Assembly: GCA_963841065.1 (NCBI GenBank)
Contig: CAWJBI010000004.1
Location: 62,001 to 126,000, forward strand
Reading direction: 5' to 3'
DNA length: 64,000 nt
DNA from: M0108 sp963841065
Lineage (GTDB): Bacteria > Pseudomonadota > Gammaproteobacteria > Chromatiales > Chromatiaceae
In this document: positions 27,257 to 37,738 of the stretch, one piece after another
Layout: the number at the start of each line of letters is the position of its first letter
Numbering within the stretch: position 1 is the stretch's first letter
The notes under the pieces: generated by a model
Seen by the model: the letters and a program-made list of their open reading frames with translations, nothing else
The model's database searches: none
Told to the model about the DNA's origin: nothing
Position numbers and translations under genes: made by a program

Positions 27257-30246
27257 TCACTGAACTCTGAAGACCTTCATCACCTCATCCCCCAGGTGGT
27301 TGATCACCTTGACGGCGATCCGTCCGGAGGCGGGTTTGGGGAAGGGGCGGGAGGTATCGCTATGCAAGGAGGCCCAGGCTTCCTCGTTGATCTCGGCCTT
27401 GAGGGTGGTCTTCAGCGCCTTGTAGGGGTCGTCGGCGCCGAGGAAGTAGGCGTGGCGGACGAAGAAGCTCTCCTCGTTGTAGTCGGTGTCGATGAACCAG
27501 CAGGCGATGCCCTCGGCGCCGTCGCTGCGCACCTCGCCGGTACTGGGGTGGAAGACGTCCACGCCGTTGATCTTGATCCGCACCTGGCCATCCTCGGCGG
27601 GCAGGATCTCGATGTCCGGCTCGCCGAAGATGACGAACAGGTTGCCCTTGCTGGTGGTTTTCAGGTCCTGGGCCATGTGCAGGTCGGCGTTCATCCGCGC
27701 CTTGAGCACCGGGATGCGGCCAAGCTTGTTGAAGTCGGTGGCATGGGCCTCGTAGTTGAAGGCGCAGGCGATCAGGACATCGAAATCGGCATCACCGGCC
27801 TCGCGGGCGGCGCTGACCAGATCGGGGCGGCGTGACGGTGCCGAACTCGGGGCCGATAAAGATGGCGGCGCGCTTTTCGGTCCCGGTTTCCGGGTGGCCT
27901 TCGCGGTAGCGACCTTCGGCGCAGACCAGATCGCCGGGCCAGGGTAGCAGGGAGGTGAAGCTGATCCGGTCCTCCTTGTGGGCCTGCTGGACCCCGGCGA
28001 CCTTCAGGTTCTCCAGGATCATCTGGGGGAAAGTCTGCTTCTCCCCGTAGCCGGCATCGGGATCGGCAATGCGCTCCGATGGGTCGATCAGTTCATCGTT
28101 CTCGTCGACGCCCAGCACCCGGTGGGGGGACAGGCTCTCCACGGTGAAGGGGCCAGCGACCCGGACCGTCTTCCTGTCGCTATAGGGCTTGTCGTAGAGG
28201 TACTCGAAATCGGCCTTGGCGGCGATGGAGGCGTCGATCTCCCGCTGGCGAGCGATGCGGGCCTGCCACCAGTCGCTGTGCAGCTTGGCGGCCGATCAGG
28301 CCAGGGATCGACGGGGCGTCCGGCAGGGTCTCCAGGCTGTAGTCCCGCTTGAGGGCCTGGTTGAGCGCGGCAGGCCGTCGTCGATCTTGCTCGGTCTGGC
28401 GTTCGCGCCCTTGGCTTGCTCGGCCCTAATCATCGAAGGCCGCGGGGCTCGTGGCCAGGGTCTTCGGCGCGCGGGGATCTCCCATTCCTGCCACGCCTGC
28501 TTCATCGCGCGTTCAGACGCTCGCGCAAGGGCTCCAGCGTCTCCTGCCACTGGTCCCAGATGACGTCGATCTCGGCGTTGTTGGCGATGGACTTGAGGGT
28601 GATGTGCGGCACGCGCTCATAGACGAAGCCGTGGCGGATGTTGCCGTGCACGGGCTGCGAACTCGGCGCGGTGCGGGTGACTTCGGCTTCCTTGATCTGG
28701 CCGTCGCGGGAATCGGCCAGCAGGTAAAAGGGATAACGCGCGCCCATGATGCGGGCACGGGCCAGCGCCAGCGCCACGCGCGAGGTGTCGATGGTGATCC
28801 AGCGGCGGCCCCATTGCTCGGCGACGGTAGGCGGTGGTGCCGGAACCGCAGGTCGGATCGAGCACGAGGTCGCCGGGGTCGGTGGCCATGAGGATGCAGC
28901 GCTCGAATAACTTTCGTGCGATGTCTGAACGACATAAGACTTGTCCGTCGGCAAACCCGCCGATCCAGTATCAGTCCAGATGTTGTAATCGGGATGACTG
29001 GGAAATCATCAAGATACCGCACATAACGCAGAGCCTTCTGCCGCTGAACCAAGGCGATCTGCGCTATCGAGCCGTCTCGATCCCGATCTCGCTGGTCTTC
29101 CAACGTACTCGTTTCCGGACGTAAGTCATGCCCTTCGAACACAGGAAATCACGAACAGTCCTTCTCCTGTGCACGTGCCACGCTGTGACTTGTGAGGTTG
29201 TCGATGCGCGAACACTTCGCGACCAGTCGGAAGTCGACTGGTCTCAGCCTGCTCATCATTCGTCATCGCGATCGACAGACACATCAGCGCAGGCAACTCG
29301 TGATTGCTCCTGAACTCCGCTATCACTCTTGTCCTGATAACGGCGGTCGAATTTGAGTGCGCTCTCGATTCTTCGCGAACCAAAGCATGTAGTCGAGTCA
29401 CTGGCACAGCAAGTTCGCTGTGGCGGCTCGTCGTTTTCGAAACGTGATCTGTGCAACAAAGTTGTCATCCCCGAACACCTCATCCATCACCGCCCGGACG
29501 CGATGGACATTTTCATCGCCGATCTGCACGAAGATGGAGCCGGAATCGGTGAGGAGATCGCGCGCGACGGTGAGCCGATCCCGCAGGTAGGTGAGGTAGC
29601 TGTGGATGCCATCGCGCCAGGTATCGCGGAAGGCTTTGACCTGCTCGGGCTCGCGGGTGATGTGGCCGGCGTTGCCGTCCTTCACATCGCGGCTGGTGGT
29701 GGACCACTGGAAGTTGCTGTTGAATTTGATGCCGTAGGGCGGATCGAGGTAGATGCACTGCACCTTGCCGCGCAGCCCCTCGCGCTCGGCCAGGCTGGCC
29801 ATCACCTGGAGCGAGTCGCCGAGGATCATGCGGTTGGACCAGTTCTGGTCGTGCTGGTAGAACTCGGTCCTGTCCGCGTCCTTGGGGATGCCGTTGAAAT
29901 CGGCAGAAGAGGTCGAATTGCTGCCCTCGGCCGCCGGCAGCCTGGCTGCCTGGCGATTGGCGCAGCAGGTCGTCGATCAGGACCTTGGGGTGGACCTTCT
30001 CCTGGATGTAGAGGGGCGGGGCATGGACGACGAGATCGCTCCAGTCCTGCTGGTCCTTGCCGCGCCAGACGAGTTGGGGATCGAGATCGCGGTTGCGCGC
30101 GCTCATAGCGCCACGCCGGACCGGGGGTCCTGCTCGCTCCTGTCTGCATCACCGGCTGGTATTCGGCCGTCGGGATGTTCTTGCGGGTGGCATCGTCGTG
30201 GGTGAGGGTCTCGACGGTCATGTCCGTTGGTGTTCTTCTTCGCCAT
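27257..30246 (-). CDS. Type III-like DNA adenine methyltransferase Mod (many frame breaks)
   Basis: Site-specific DNA methyltransferase of a res-mod system, reconstructed over about 990 codons. The catalytic motif is IYLDPPYGIKFN near 29740, the AdoMet-binding FxGxG-type motif corresponds to LVLDPTCGSGTTAY near 28850, and the C-terminus INHLGDEVMKVFRVQ ends at 27257. The start is the ATG at 30244-30246, two bases after the res stop. The coding path changes frame about eight to ten times (for example near 30210, 29900, 29400, 29110, 28830, 28300 and 27800). The family pattern is complete, but activity is doubtful if the breaks are real. Confidence 0.75.
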
Positions 30247-30248
30247 GT

Positions 30249-33200
30249 CTAGCTCTTCCTCAGCTGGCGGCTTGACGCGACGGCCTCGATCATCTTGTTG
30301 AACTCACCTGCGACCTTGGCCTTGAAGTCGGCTTCGATCTGGTAGACATCGCCGAATTCGGCGAAGGCCCAGCGGCCGTGGGTGCCGAGGTTGTTCACGC
30401 CGGGGACCCAGTAGGTGTCCATCGTGGCCTTCTTGTCCTTGGCATCCTCGCCCCGGTAGCCCTTGATCTCGACAATGAGGTGCAGAGGGTCGTCGTCGCC
30501 ATGGCCATCATCCACCAGGACGATGAAGTCGGGCAGGTAGCGGCGCATCTCGGAGCCGTACCGGTAAGGCACCTCGAAGCCCAGGTTGTGGTTTTTCACG
30601 TAGGCGCGCACCTGGGGATGGGCCTCCGCCACGCGGCAGAACTCCGCCTCCCAGTCGCTATCCAGGATGACCCAGTTGAGGTGACAGCGGTCGGCGGCCG
30701 TCTCCCAGCGGTCGGTCTTGGAGGTGTGAAGTTGACATGAAGGGTGGAGCCGACCGGGTTGTAGGGGTCGAGCAGGGCCTTGATCGGGGCGCTGGCCGAT
30801 AAAGGCGCGGGTGATGCCGGCGTTGATCCGCTCACAGGCCATATCCGCCAGGGTCTTGTACTTGAGTTGGGCCGGGTAGATACCGCCCTTGCAGACTGGA
30901 GATAGCCATCGAGCCACTGGCGGGTGATGCGCTTGAGTTGGCCGAAGAGATGGAGCTGGGGCTCACCGTTGGCATCGCGGTAGCGGCTGAGCACGAGGTG
31001 GGAGGTCAGCTCGTAGAGCACCGTGAGCCTGGCGCACTTCCCCCGTATGGACAAGGTTGAGATCCACGGTTGCACCGATGATGCCGGCATTGAGGGTTTC
31101 GCGCGGCACCGACCAGGTCCGGCGTCAGTTCCAGTACCGAGTCCGCGTCGAATTCGGACGCCAGCCGATCCTCGGGCAGTTCGGTGCGATAGCCCGCCAC
31201 GCGGGGAAAGCGGATCTCCAGGGCATCGCGCTCGGGGCGGACCGCCTTGACCTGGATGGTCTGTCGCGGCGGCTGCGGCGGTGCCACCGTGGGGGTGGCA
31301 TTGAAGTCGAAGGGATACCGAGGACATCGGCGTATTCGACGTTAAAGAGCCCCTCTTCGTTGAGGTCATAGGACTGGCGGCGCAGCGCCCGGCCGATAAC
31401 CTGCTCGCACAGGAGTTGGGTGCCGAAGGCGCGGACACCCAGGACGTGGGTGACGGTGTTGGCATCCCAGCCCTCGGTGAGCATGGAGACCGAGACCACG
31501 CAGCGAATGTCGGCCCCGAGCCGGCCAGGCTTGCCGACCGTGTTCATGACTTCGCGCAGGAGGTCTTGATCGGTGAGGTTTTCGGCCTGGCGCGGGTCGC
31601 CGGTACGCTCGATGATCTCGCGCCGGAAGCGTTCGATCTCATCGGCGGCCATGGCGCGGAAGTTCTCGTCCAGGGCCTCGCCGGATTCCAGTTGTTCGCT
31701 GTCGATCAGGAGGGTCCGGGGACGTGGCAGGGGATCGCCATGCCTCGTTGTGGTTGCGGAACAGGGGCAGGCGGCCGGCCTCCAGTTTGCGGGTGCCGTC
31801 GTCCTGGTGGCGCTGGAAGCCGGAGATGTAGTCGTAAACCAGCTTGGAGGTGGCGGTGTTGTTGCAGACGACGATGAAACAGGGCGGGACCGGTACTCCC
31901 GCCTGACTCCACAGAAGGTAGGTCTTCTCGTAGTGGCCGTACAGGGCCTCCAGAGCCGTTTGAAGCGGGGGCGGCAGGTCGAGCGGATTCAGTGACGCCG
32001 CCTTGCCCCGGCCCTTTTTGGGCATTTTCTTGCCGATGTGCTCCCAGAGGTTGCGGAACATGGGCATCTCGCCGCCAGGGATGTTGTCGGCGATGGGCAC
32101 CCGCGGCAGCTTGACGATGCCGCTCTCGATGGCATCCATCAGCGAGAAGTCGCTCAGGGTCCAGGGGAAGAGGGTGCCCTCGGCATAACCGGAACCGCGC
32201 AGGAAGAAGGGGGTGGCGGAAAGATCGAAGACGCGCGCCAGGCCCTGGTGGCGATTGACCGCCTCCAGACCGGAGATCCAGAGTCGGGCGGCGGCGTTAT
32301 TTTTCTCGGCCTCCTTCTTGTCGTCCCCCGTCAGATTGACCTCCTGATCCTGATTCGGCTTCTCGCGGTAGCAGTGGTGGGCCTCGTCGTTGATGGCCAG
32401 GATGTTCTTCAGGCCCATCAGGTCGGGCATGACACGCTGGAGCATTTGGCCCTCGGTCTCCTGGGTGTCCAGGGCCTCGCCGCCTCGGCCTTGCAGCAAG
32501 AGGCGACCGCCCTTGGAGACTTCCAGGCGCTCGCGCCGCCGGAAGGCGTGGTAGTTGGTGATGACGATCTTGGCGCGCTTGACCTCATCGAGCAGGTCGC
32601 TGGGGACCAGCTCGCGGCTGGCGTAATAGCTGTCGGGGTCGCTGGGTTGGAGGACCCGCAGGCGGTCCCGGATGGTGATCCCGGGGGTGACGACGAGAAA
32701 GCCGCGCGTAAACTTCTTGGAGCCCGGTCGGCGCACGGCGTTGACGGTCTGCCAGGCGATCAGCATGGCCATGACGGTGGTCTTGCCAGCCCCGGTGGCG
32801 AGCTTGAGGGCCAGGCGCAGCAACTCCGGGTTGGCGTCGCGGTTGGCATCCGCCAGGTGCTTGAGGAAGCGTTCGCCGGCCTTGCCGATCTGGGGCGCGA
32901 CCTCGGTCAGCCAGATGGCGGTCTCGACGGCCTCGACCTGGCAAAAGAAGGGGCGGATGCCGCTGAAGGGGTGATGGCGCCAATGCTGGAGGAGACGGGC
33001 CGTCTCGGGGGTGACCCGCCAATGATTCGGGTCAGGGTCCTGGCGCCAGCGATCCACCTCCTGGCGAAGGGCGTTGATGATGGCGGTGTGGTCGTAGCGC
33101 TGATCCTCGGTACTCAGCCCCATGCCTTCATCGAACGGCTATCTCGCTCTGCTTGCCAGGGCCGCTTTGTTTCTTGGGTTTGGGGATCGGGGTGATGAAC

Positions 33201-33325
33201 TCCGCGCGACGCCGGGTTTCAAGAATCCTTTGAGTCGGTTGACCGGTGGCGTCCAGTTCCCAATGGCGCCGGGGGCAGGCATAGGGGGAATTGAGAATCG
33301 GCCGGTCAAAGAAGGGGTTGCCCAC
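30249..33325 (-). CDS. Type III-like restriction enzyme, DEAD/DEAH helicase-nuclease Res (frame breaks)
   Basis: Restriction subunit resembling the BPTD_3080 family, about 1,020 residues. The start is GTG at 33323-33325, with AGGAG upstream; the first residues are GNPFFDRPILNSPY. After a break near 33140 a long intact stretch carries Walker A LATGAGKTTVMAML, the DEAH box LAINDEAHHCYR, and motif III FDLSATPFF. Helicase domain 2 (SMLTEGWDANTVTHVLG) and a C-terminal PD-(D/E)xK-like nuclease (LPDFIVLVDDG, LIVEIKGYR) follow after further breaks near 31720, 31313, 31105, 30905, 30790 and 30730. It is upstream of mod in one operon. Confidence 0.78.
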
Positions 33326-33546
33326 GGATGTCTCCTGACAATCGGATCTGGGACAAGGCAGCGATTGGCGGTACCGCGAGCCAATCGCCGCCTTGATCCC
33401 GCACCCTAGTATTCCCGCCAATGCGCTTCCTGGATGGCTCAGGAGGCTATAAGGCTAGAGCATCCGGGCAAGCATGACAAACCAATGAGTTCGACACCAG
33501 TCCATTCGACGCTGGCGCTCTCCGTCAACCTGGTCTGCATACCCTC

Positions 33547-33972
33547 CTAAAGGGCGGGCCGCTGATCGATCCAGGCGATGACCTCGTCGATCTTGGGGCC
33601 TTTGGCGGGGGCGATGCGCTTGGCCTCTACCAGGGCGGAGCGGGCCTGGCCATAACGACCCCCATGGATATAGGCCATGGCCATGCCGACGAAGGCGTCG
33701 GCATTGTTGGCGTCCAGGCTGATGGCGCGCTGAAAGCTCTGGATGCTGCCGGCATAGTCCTGACTCATGAGCTGGGCGCCGCCCAGGCGCTGGAAGGCCC
33801 GGGAGGAGTTCGGCTCGGCGGCCACCGCCTGTTGCAGGGCGGCGAGGGCCTCCGGGAGCTTGCCCTCGTTGAGCAGGGTCTCGCCCTGCTGAAGCAGGCT
33901 GGGCTCCTCGGCGGCGGCCAGGGGCAGGGCCAGGCACAGGAGCGTGGCGGCGAGTAATAAACGGATTTTCAT
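33547..33972 (-). CDS. Exported TPR-repeat protein
   Basis: A 141-residue protein with a Sec signal peptide (MKIRLLLAATLLCLALPLAAA) and about three tetratricopeptide repeats (LLQQGETLLNEGKLPEALAA; AFQRLGGAQLMSQDYAGSIQ; AFVGMAMAYIHGGRYGQARS). The ATG at 33970-33972 has GGAG at a good distance, so the 14-residue upstream extension is rejected. It lies downstream of the octaheme cytochrome, beyond a strong terminator, and may receive read-through. A scaffold role in cytochrome assembly is possible but unproven. Confidence 0.8.
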   Translation of the reverse strand: MKIRLLLAATLLCLALPLAAAEEPSLLQQGETLLNEGKLPEALAALQQAVAAEPNSSRAFQRLGGAQLMSQDYAGSIQSFQRAISLDANNADAFVGMAMAYIHGGRYGQARSALVEAKRIAPAKGPKIDEVIAWIDQRPAL

Positions 33973-33994
33973 GACAATGTCTCCTCCAGAAATG

Positions 33995-34033
33995 AAAAAT
34001 CCCGCGGGGGGCACCAGGCCCCGCGCGGGATCT
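33995..34033 (-). terminator. Intrinsic terminator of the octaheme cytochrome gene
   Basis: On the minus strand a GC-rich hairpin with ATCCCGCG and CGCGGGAT-type arms is followed by five T (34000-33995). It sits 25 bases after the cytochrome stop and just before the start of the TPR gene. Confidence 0.8.
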
Positions 34034-34058
34034 CGCTCGATCGCGATCTAGGACCGGC

Positions 34059-35564
34059 CTATTTCAGGGACCCCTTGCCGTAACGGGCCTCGAAACCGGC
34101 ACGCACCTTTTCCAGCGACTCCTTGCTCATGCCGTTGAAGTACCAGTCATGGCCCTCGATGGGCTTGAAGTGCTTCTCCAGCAGAGCCACGGCCGCCTTG
34201 TCGTTCTTATCCTTGTGTTGGACCACTTCCTTGAGTTGCGGAATCCACTCGAAATAGGTGTGCTTGGCCACCTCGTAGATGCCGTGCCACCAGGTGTAGT
34301 CCGGGCCCATCATGGCGGCGCCATGGCGGGCGCGACGGCCCTCGTGGTGCCAGATCTCCCACCAGGTCCATTCGATCGGCTCGTCAAAGGGCGCGGGGGT
34401 GATGTAGCCCTTCTCCTTGAGGGCGGCCATGACGGCGGCGATAGGCTTGGCGAACTTTTCGTTATAGAGATCGACCACGTCGTCGAACTGCTTGTAGTGG
34501 CCCTCGACCACGCTGGTGGAGTGACAACCAAAGCAGACGCTCTCCATCTTGGCGCGGCGATCCTTCCAGGTGATGACCTCGACCACCTTGGAGTCCTTGG
34601 CCGCGTCGCCGACCTTGGGCAGCTCCTTACCCTCGGGGATATCGAACTCATTGCCATCCTCCAGCTTCACCAGATTCATCTTGGTGGAGATGGGTGGCCT
34701 CAGGGTCCAGGAGATACGCTCGCCGACGTTGTGAGTCTTGGGCTGATTGAGGCCGGCGCTCATGTGGCAGGTGGCACAGGTGGGGGCGGCGGAGTAGTCC
34801 ACCCCGGCGATCCACTTGTCGGACTTGAGATTCATCTCCTCGATCTGGGCCCGGTAGATGATGCCGTGCTTGGACTCGTTATAGACCTCGATCTGGGGAT
34901 GATCGGGTCCCACATGGCATTTGCCGCAGGTGTCCGGGGTACGGGCCTGTTCGCGGGAGAAGCGATGGCGACCATGGCAGGCGGTGCAGGAGCCCTTGGA
35001 GCCGTCCGGGTTCAGGCGGCCGATGCCGGTGTTGGGCCAGCTACCCGGGAGGGGACGGCCCTTGTTCTTGCCCTCGGTTTCGAACTCGAGGAGACCGCCA
35101 TGACACTGGCGGCAGCCGGCGTTGACCGCCGCGGGTCCGCCCACTACCTCGCCCATCAGGTTGTCCAGGGAGGCGAGGATGTCGCCGGCCTTGGAGTGAT
35201 GGGAGCCGGCCATCTGCTCATACTCATCGGTATGGCATTTGGAGCAGTCCTTGGGCGTCACCACGATGGAGATGAGGGCACCCTCGTGGTCGAAGGCATC
35301 CTTGTCCCCCTCCTTGGCCTCATGACAATCCAGGCAATTGACGCCATTCTGGCCATGCTGGCTTTTGTTCCATTCCCAGTAAAGGCCGGGGTTCTCGGTC
35401 ATGTGGCAGTCGACGCACTCCTGGCCCGCGGGTGTGCCCCAATCGACCCCGACCTTGCCGGTCGGGCGTTCCGCTTGGGCAGGCCCATAGGCCAGCAACA
35501 GGGCCATGCCGGCCAGGGTACTGGAAAGCCAAGCGACCTTGCGGCCTTGGCGGCTGATTTTCAT
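34059..35564 (-). CDS. Octaheme c-type cytochrome, hydroxylamine oxidoreductase-like
   Basis: A 501-residue periplasmic multiheme cytochrome. A signal peptide ends at AQA (residue 31). Eight CxxCH motifs follow: CVDCH, CLDCH, CSKCH, CRQCH, CTACH, CGKCH, CATCH and CFGCH. Heme number, spacing and the C-terminal region (MMGPDYTWWHGIYEVAKH) fit the HAO/octaheme family, which oxidises hydroxylamine or hydrazine, or reduces nitrogen oxides. Whether the Tyr that cross-links the P460 heme is present (a candidate is the Tyr in GPDYTWWHG) needs an alignment. AGGAG precedes the ATG at 35562-35564. An FNR/DNR-type promoter lies upstream. Confidence 0.88.
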   Translation of the reverse strand: MKISRQGRKVAWLSSTLAGMALLLAYGPAQAERPTGKVGVDWGTPAGQECVDCHMTENPGLYWEWNKSQHGQNGVNCLDCHEAKEGDKDAFDHEGALISIVVTPKDCSKCHTDEYEQMAGSHHSKAGDILASLDNLMGEVVGGPAAVNAGCRQCHGGLLEFETEGKNKGRPLPGSWPNTGIGRLNPDGSKGSCTACHGRHRFSREQARTPDTCGKCHVGPDHPQIEVYNESKHGIIYRAQIEEMNLKSDKWIAGVDYSAAPTCATCHMSAGLNQPKTHNVGERISWTLRPPISTKMNLVKLEDGNEFDIPEGKELPKVGDAAKDSKVVEVITWKDRRAKMESVCFGCHSTSVVEGHYKQFDDVVDLYNEKFAKPIAAVMAALKEKGYITPAPFDEPIEWTWWEIWHHEGRRARHGAAMMGPDYTWWHGIYEVAKHTYFEWIPQLKEVVQHKDKNDKAAVALLEKHFKPIEGHDWYFNGMSKESLEKVRAGFEARYGKGSLK

Positions 35565-35741
35565 TAACGCTCTCCTTTGAGGTGGAACAGGCTCTCCCGG
35601 CTGCTTGGAACCGGTTAGAGGCGATACTCGGACCCTGGGCAGGCACGGCGGCACCCTTGTTCGCGTCCTTGATTTACCGCTCCCGGTCCCCCGCGCCCCG
35701 TTGCTTTGTGCTTCTTCTGGCGCGCGTCGCACTCACCCACG

Positions 35742-35772
35742 GGCGAATTTAAACAGGGCTGGGGAATTCGCC
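35742..35772. repeat. Inverted repeat overlapping the cytochrome promoter
   Basis: Arms GGCGAATT (35742-35749) and AATTCGCC (35765-35772) are separated by 15 bases. The repeat abuts the FNR-type box and covers the proposed -10 element, so it could be an operator for a second regulator. Confidence 0.45.
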
Positions 35773-35786
35773 TTGATCTAGGTCAA
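35773..35786. promoter_or_regulatory. FNR/DNR-type operator of the octaheme cytochrome gene
   Basis: TTGATCTAGGTCAA matches the TTGAT-N4-(A/G)TCAA consensus of FNR/CRP-family regulators; the GTCAA half is typical of DNR/NNR nitric oxide sensors. Its centre (35779.5) is about 31 bases upstream of TAAATT on the minus strand (35752-35747), which fits a class II activator site at -41.5 with transcription starting near 35738. The gene start at 35564 leaves a leader of about 175 nt. The 310-base gap between the cytochrome and lipA holds this promoter and no gene I can see. Confidence 0.7.
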
Positions 35787-35874
35787 GGAGCGCGAGGGGG
35801 AATCTGATTGTTGCGAGGAGCCGCGGCTGTCAGGCTTCCCGTACATGGGGCGCCAAGCGCCGACTAGCCCAGGA

Positions 35875-36873
35875 TCAGGCCGCGGACTCGGGGCTGAACC
35901 CCGCCAGGGCCTCGGTGGCCTGGCGATCGGCATGGTAGGAAGAGCGCACCATGGCGCCACTGGCGACATTGACAAAACCCATGGCCTCGCCAGCACGGCG
36001 CAGGCTCGCGAACTCATCCGGGGTCCAGTAGCGGGATACCGGCAGATGGGAGCGGCTGGGGGCCAGGTACTGGCCCAGGGTGAGCATATCGCAGCCCTGG
36101 GCGCGCAGGTCGGCCATGACGGCCAGCACCTCGTCCTCCTCCTCGCCGAGGCCGAGCATGAGGCCGGACTTGGTGGGAATCGCGGGGTGGCGCGCCTTGA
36201 AGGCGCCGAGCAAGGCCAGGGAGCCGGCATAGTCGGCGCCGGGGCGGGCCCGGGGGTAGAGGCGAGGCACCGTCTCCAGGTTGTGATTGAAGAGGTCCGG
36301 CAGGCCGTCGCCCATGAATTGGTCGAGGGCCAGGGACTCCCGGCCGCGGAAGTCCGGTACCAGGATCTCCAGGCGCGTCCTCGGGGCGCGGCGGCGGATG
36401 GCGCGCAGACAGGCGGCGAAGTGGCCGGCGCCACCATCCCGCAGGTCGTCGCGATCGACGGAGGTGATGACCACGTAGCCCAGGCCCAGGACGGCGATGG
36501 ACTGGGCCAGGTGCTCGGGCTCATCCGGATCGGGGGCCGCTGGGCGACCATGGGCCACGTCGCAGAAGGGGCACCGGCGGGTGCAGACATCCCCCAGGAT
36601 CATGAAGGTCGCGGTGCCGTGATTGAAGCACTCGCCCAGGTTGGGGCACTGGGCCTCCTCGCAGACGGTCGTCAGCTTGGCCTCGCGCAGCAGCCGCTTG
36701 ATGCGGGTCACCCCCGGCCCGACGGGGGCGCGGGCGCGAATCCAGGAGGGCTTGCGCAGGGGCTCGCCGACCAGTTCCACCTTGACCGGGATACGGGCCA
36801 CCTTGTCCAGGCCCCGTTGGTGGGTCTCCGGGGTGGCGCGGGAAGGGGCCGCGAGGGACGGGGTTTCGGTCAT
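35875..36873 (-). CDS. lipA: Lipoyl synthase
   Basis: Radical SAM enzyme that inserts two sulfurs into octanoylated lipoyl domains. The 332-residue product has the auxiliary cluster motif C71-C76-C82 (CEEAQCPNLGEC), the radical SAM motif C97-C101-C104 (CTRRCPFC) and the C-terminal RSSYHA serine motif that ligates the auxiliary cluster. Frame intact. It lies 64 bases downstream of lutC, on the same strand; no lipB is seen. Confidence 0.96.
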   Translation of the reverse strand: MTETPSLAAPSRATPETHQRGLDKVARIPVKVELVGEPLRKPSWIRARAPVGPGVTRIKRLLREAKLTTVCEEAQCPNLGECFNHGTATFMILGDVCTRRCPFCDVAHGRPAAPDPDEPEHLAQSIAVLGLGYVVITSVDRDDLRDGGAGHFAACLRAIRRRAPRTRLEILVPDFRGRESLALDQFMGDGLPDLFNHNLETVPRLYPRARPGADYAGSLALLGAFKARHPAIPTKSGLMLGLGEEEDEVLAVMADLRAQGCDMLTLGQYLAPSRSHLPVSRYWTPDEFASLRRAGEAMGFVNVASGAMVRSSYHADRQATEALAGFSPESAA

Positions 36874-36937
36874 GGGGTAGTTCCGGGGGGTTAGGAGGCC
36901 TTAGGCGCGTCAGGGGGTCCGCGATCCGGCGCCAGGA

Positions 36938-37612
36938 TCAGGCCGCGACCGCCAGGCCAGGGTCCTGTCGCACCAGGACCAGCAGTTCCTTGGGGCCATG
37001 CACGCCATAGGCCAGGGTCTGTTCGATATCCGCCGACTTGGAGGGGCCGGTAATCAGCAGGGCATTGGTGGGCAGGCCCTGCCCCACCCAGTCCTCCACC
37101 ACCAGGAATTCGTGGAAGGTCGAGCGGATGCGGCGGGCGTCCAGCACCACGGCATGGATGGGTGGCACCAGCGACAGCAGGCGGGGCTCCTGGACGCTGG
37201 GCCAGAGGACCAGAGAGCCGGTCTCGGCGATGGCGCCGAGGCAGCCGGTCAGACCCGCATCGGTGTTGGCAAAGAGTTCCTGACGGCAGGTCTCCACCGG
37301 TTCGCGATGAGGAATCAGGCGAATGGCCTCGCCGTCGGGCCAACCCTGCTCCAGTTCCTGGCCCAGCTCGGTCGCGGGGGCATAGCGCAGATTGCCGGCG
37401 TCCCTGGCGCGCAGCCAGGCGAAGAGGCGGAGCGGCCAGTCCTCGTCCACCAGAACCACCTCGCCGCGCACCGCCTCCAGGGCCTCCCGGAAGCGACTCA
37501 GCCGCTCCTGGGGGGACCAATCGAAGCGACGCACCGGATTTTCGGGCAGGGGGCGCGCGACCGGGTGCCGGGCGCGCAAACGAGACAGGATGGCGGCGCG
37601 GGGGTCACTCAT
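36938..37612 (-). CDS. lutC: LutC-like lactate utilisation protein (LUD domain)
   Basis: Third member of a LutABC complex for L-lactate oxidation. The 224-residue LUD-domain protein starts MSDPRAAILSRLRA and carries ELFANTDAGLTGCLGAIAET, PPIHAVVLDARRI and ITGPSKSADIEQTLAYGVHG, the conserved C-terminal motif. It is 126 bases downstream of lutB on the same strand. Confidence 0.9.
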   Translation of the reverse strand: MSDPRAAILSRLRARHPVARPLPENPVRRFDWSPQERLSRFREALEAVRGEVVLVDEDWPLRLFAWLRARDAGNLRYAPATELGQELEQGWPDGEAIRLIPHREPVETCRQELFANTDAGLTGCLGAIAETGSLVLWPSVQEPRLLSLVPPIHAVVLDARRIRSTFHEFLVVEDWVGQGLPTNALLITGPSKSADIEQTLAYGVHGPKELLVLVRQDPGLAVAA

Positions 37613-37738
37613 GGCGAGAATCAGCAGCCAGCAATAAAGGTATCGGAGCCCGATGGCTTAGGTAGGGTGCCAGCGGATGGCAAGGGCCAGGAGGGGAAAA
37701 GGGTGCCGAGCCCGTGATCATTAGCAGCCATTTCGCAC

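Noticed and set aside
34149..35567. Plus-strand ORF of 472 codons opposite the octaheme cytochrome
   Set aside because: The minus strand carries eight CxxCH motifs and a signal peptide; the plus frame has no recognisable feature.
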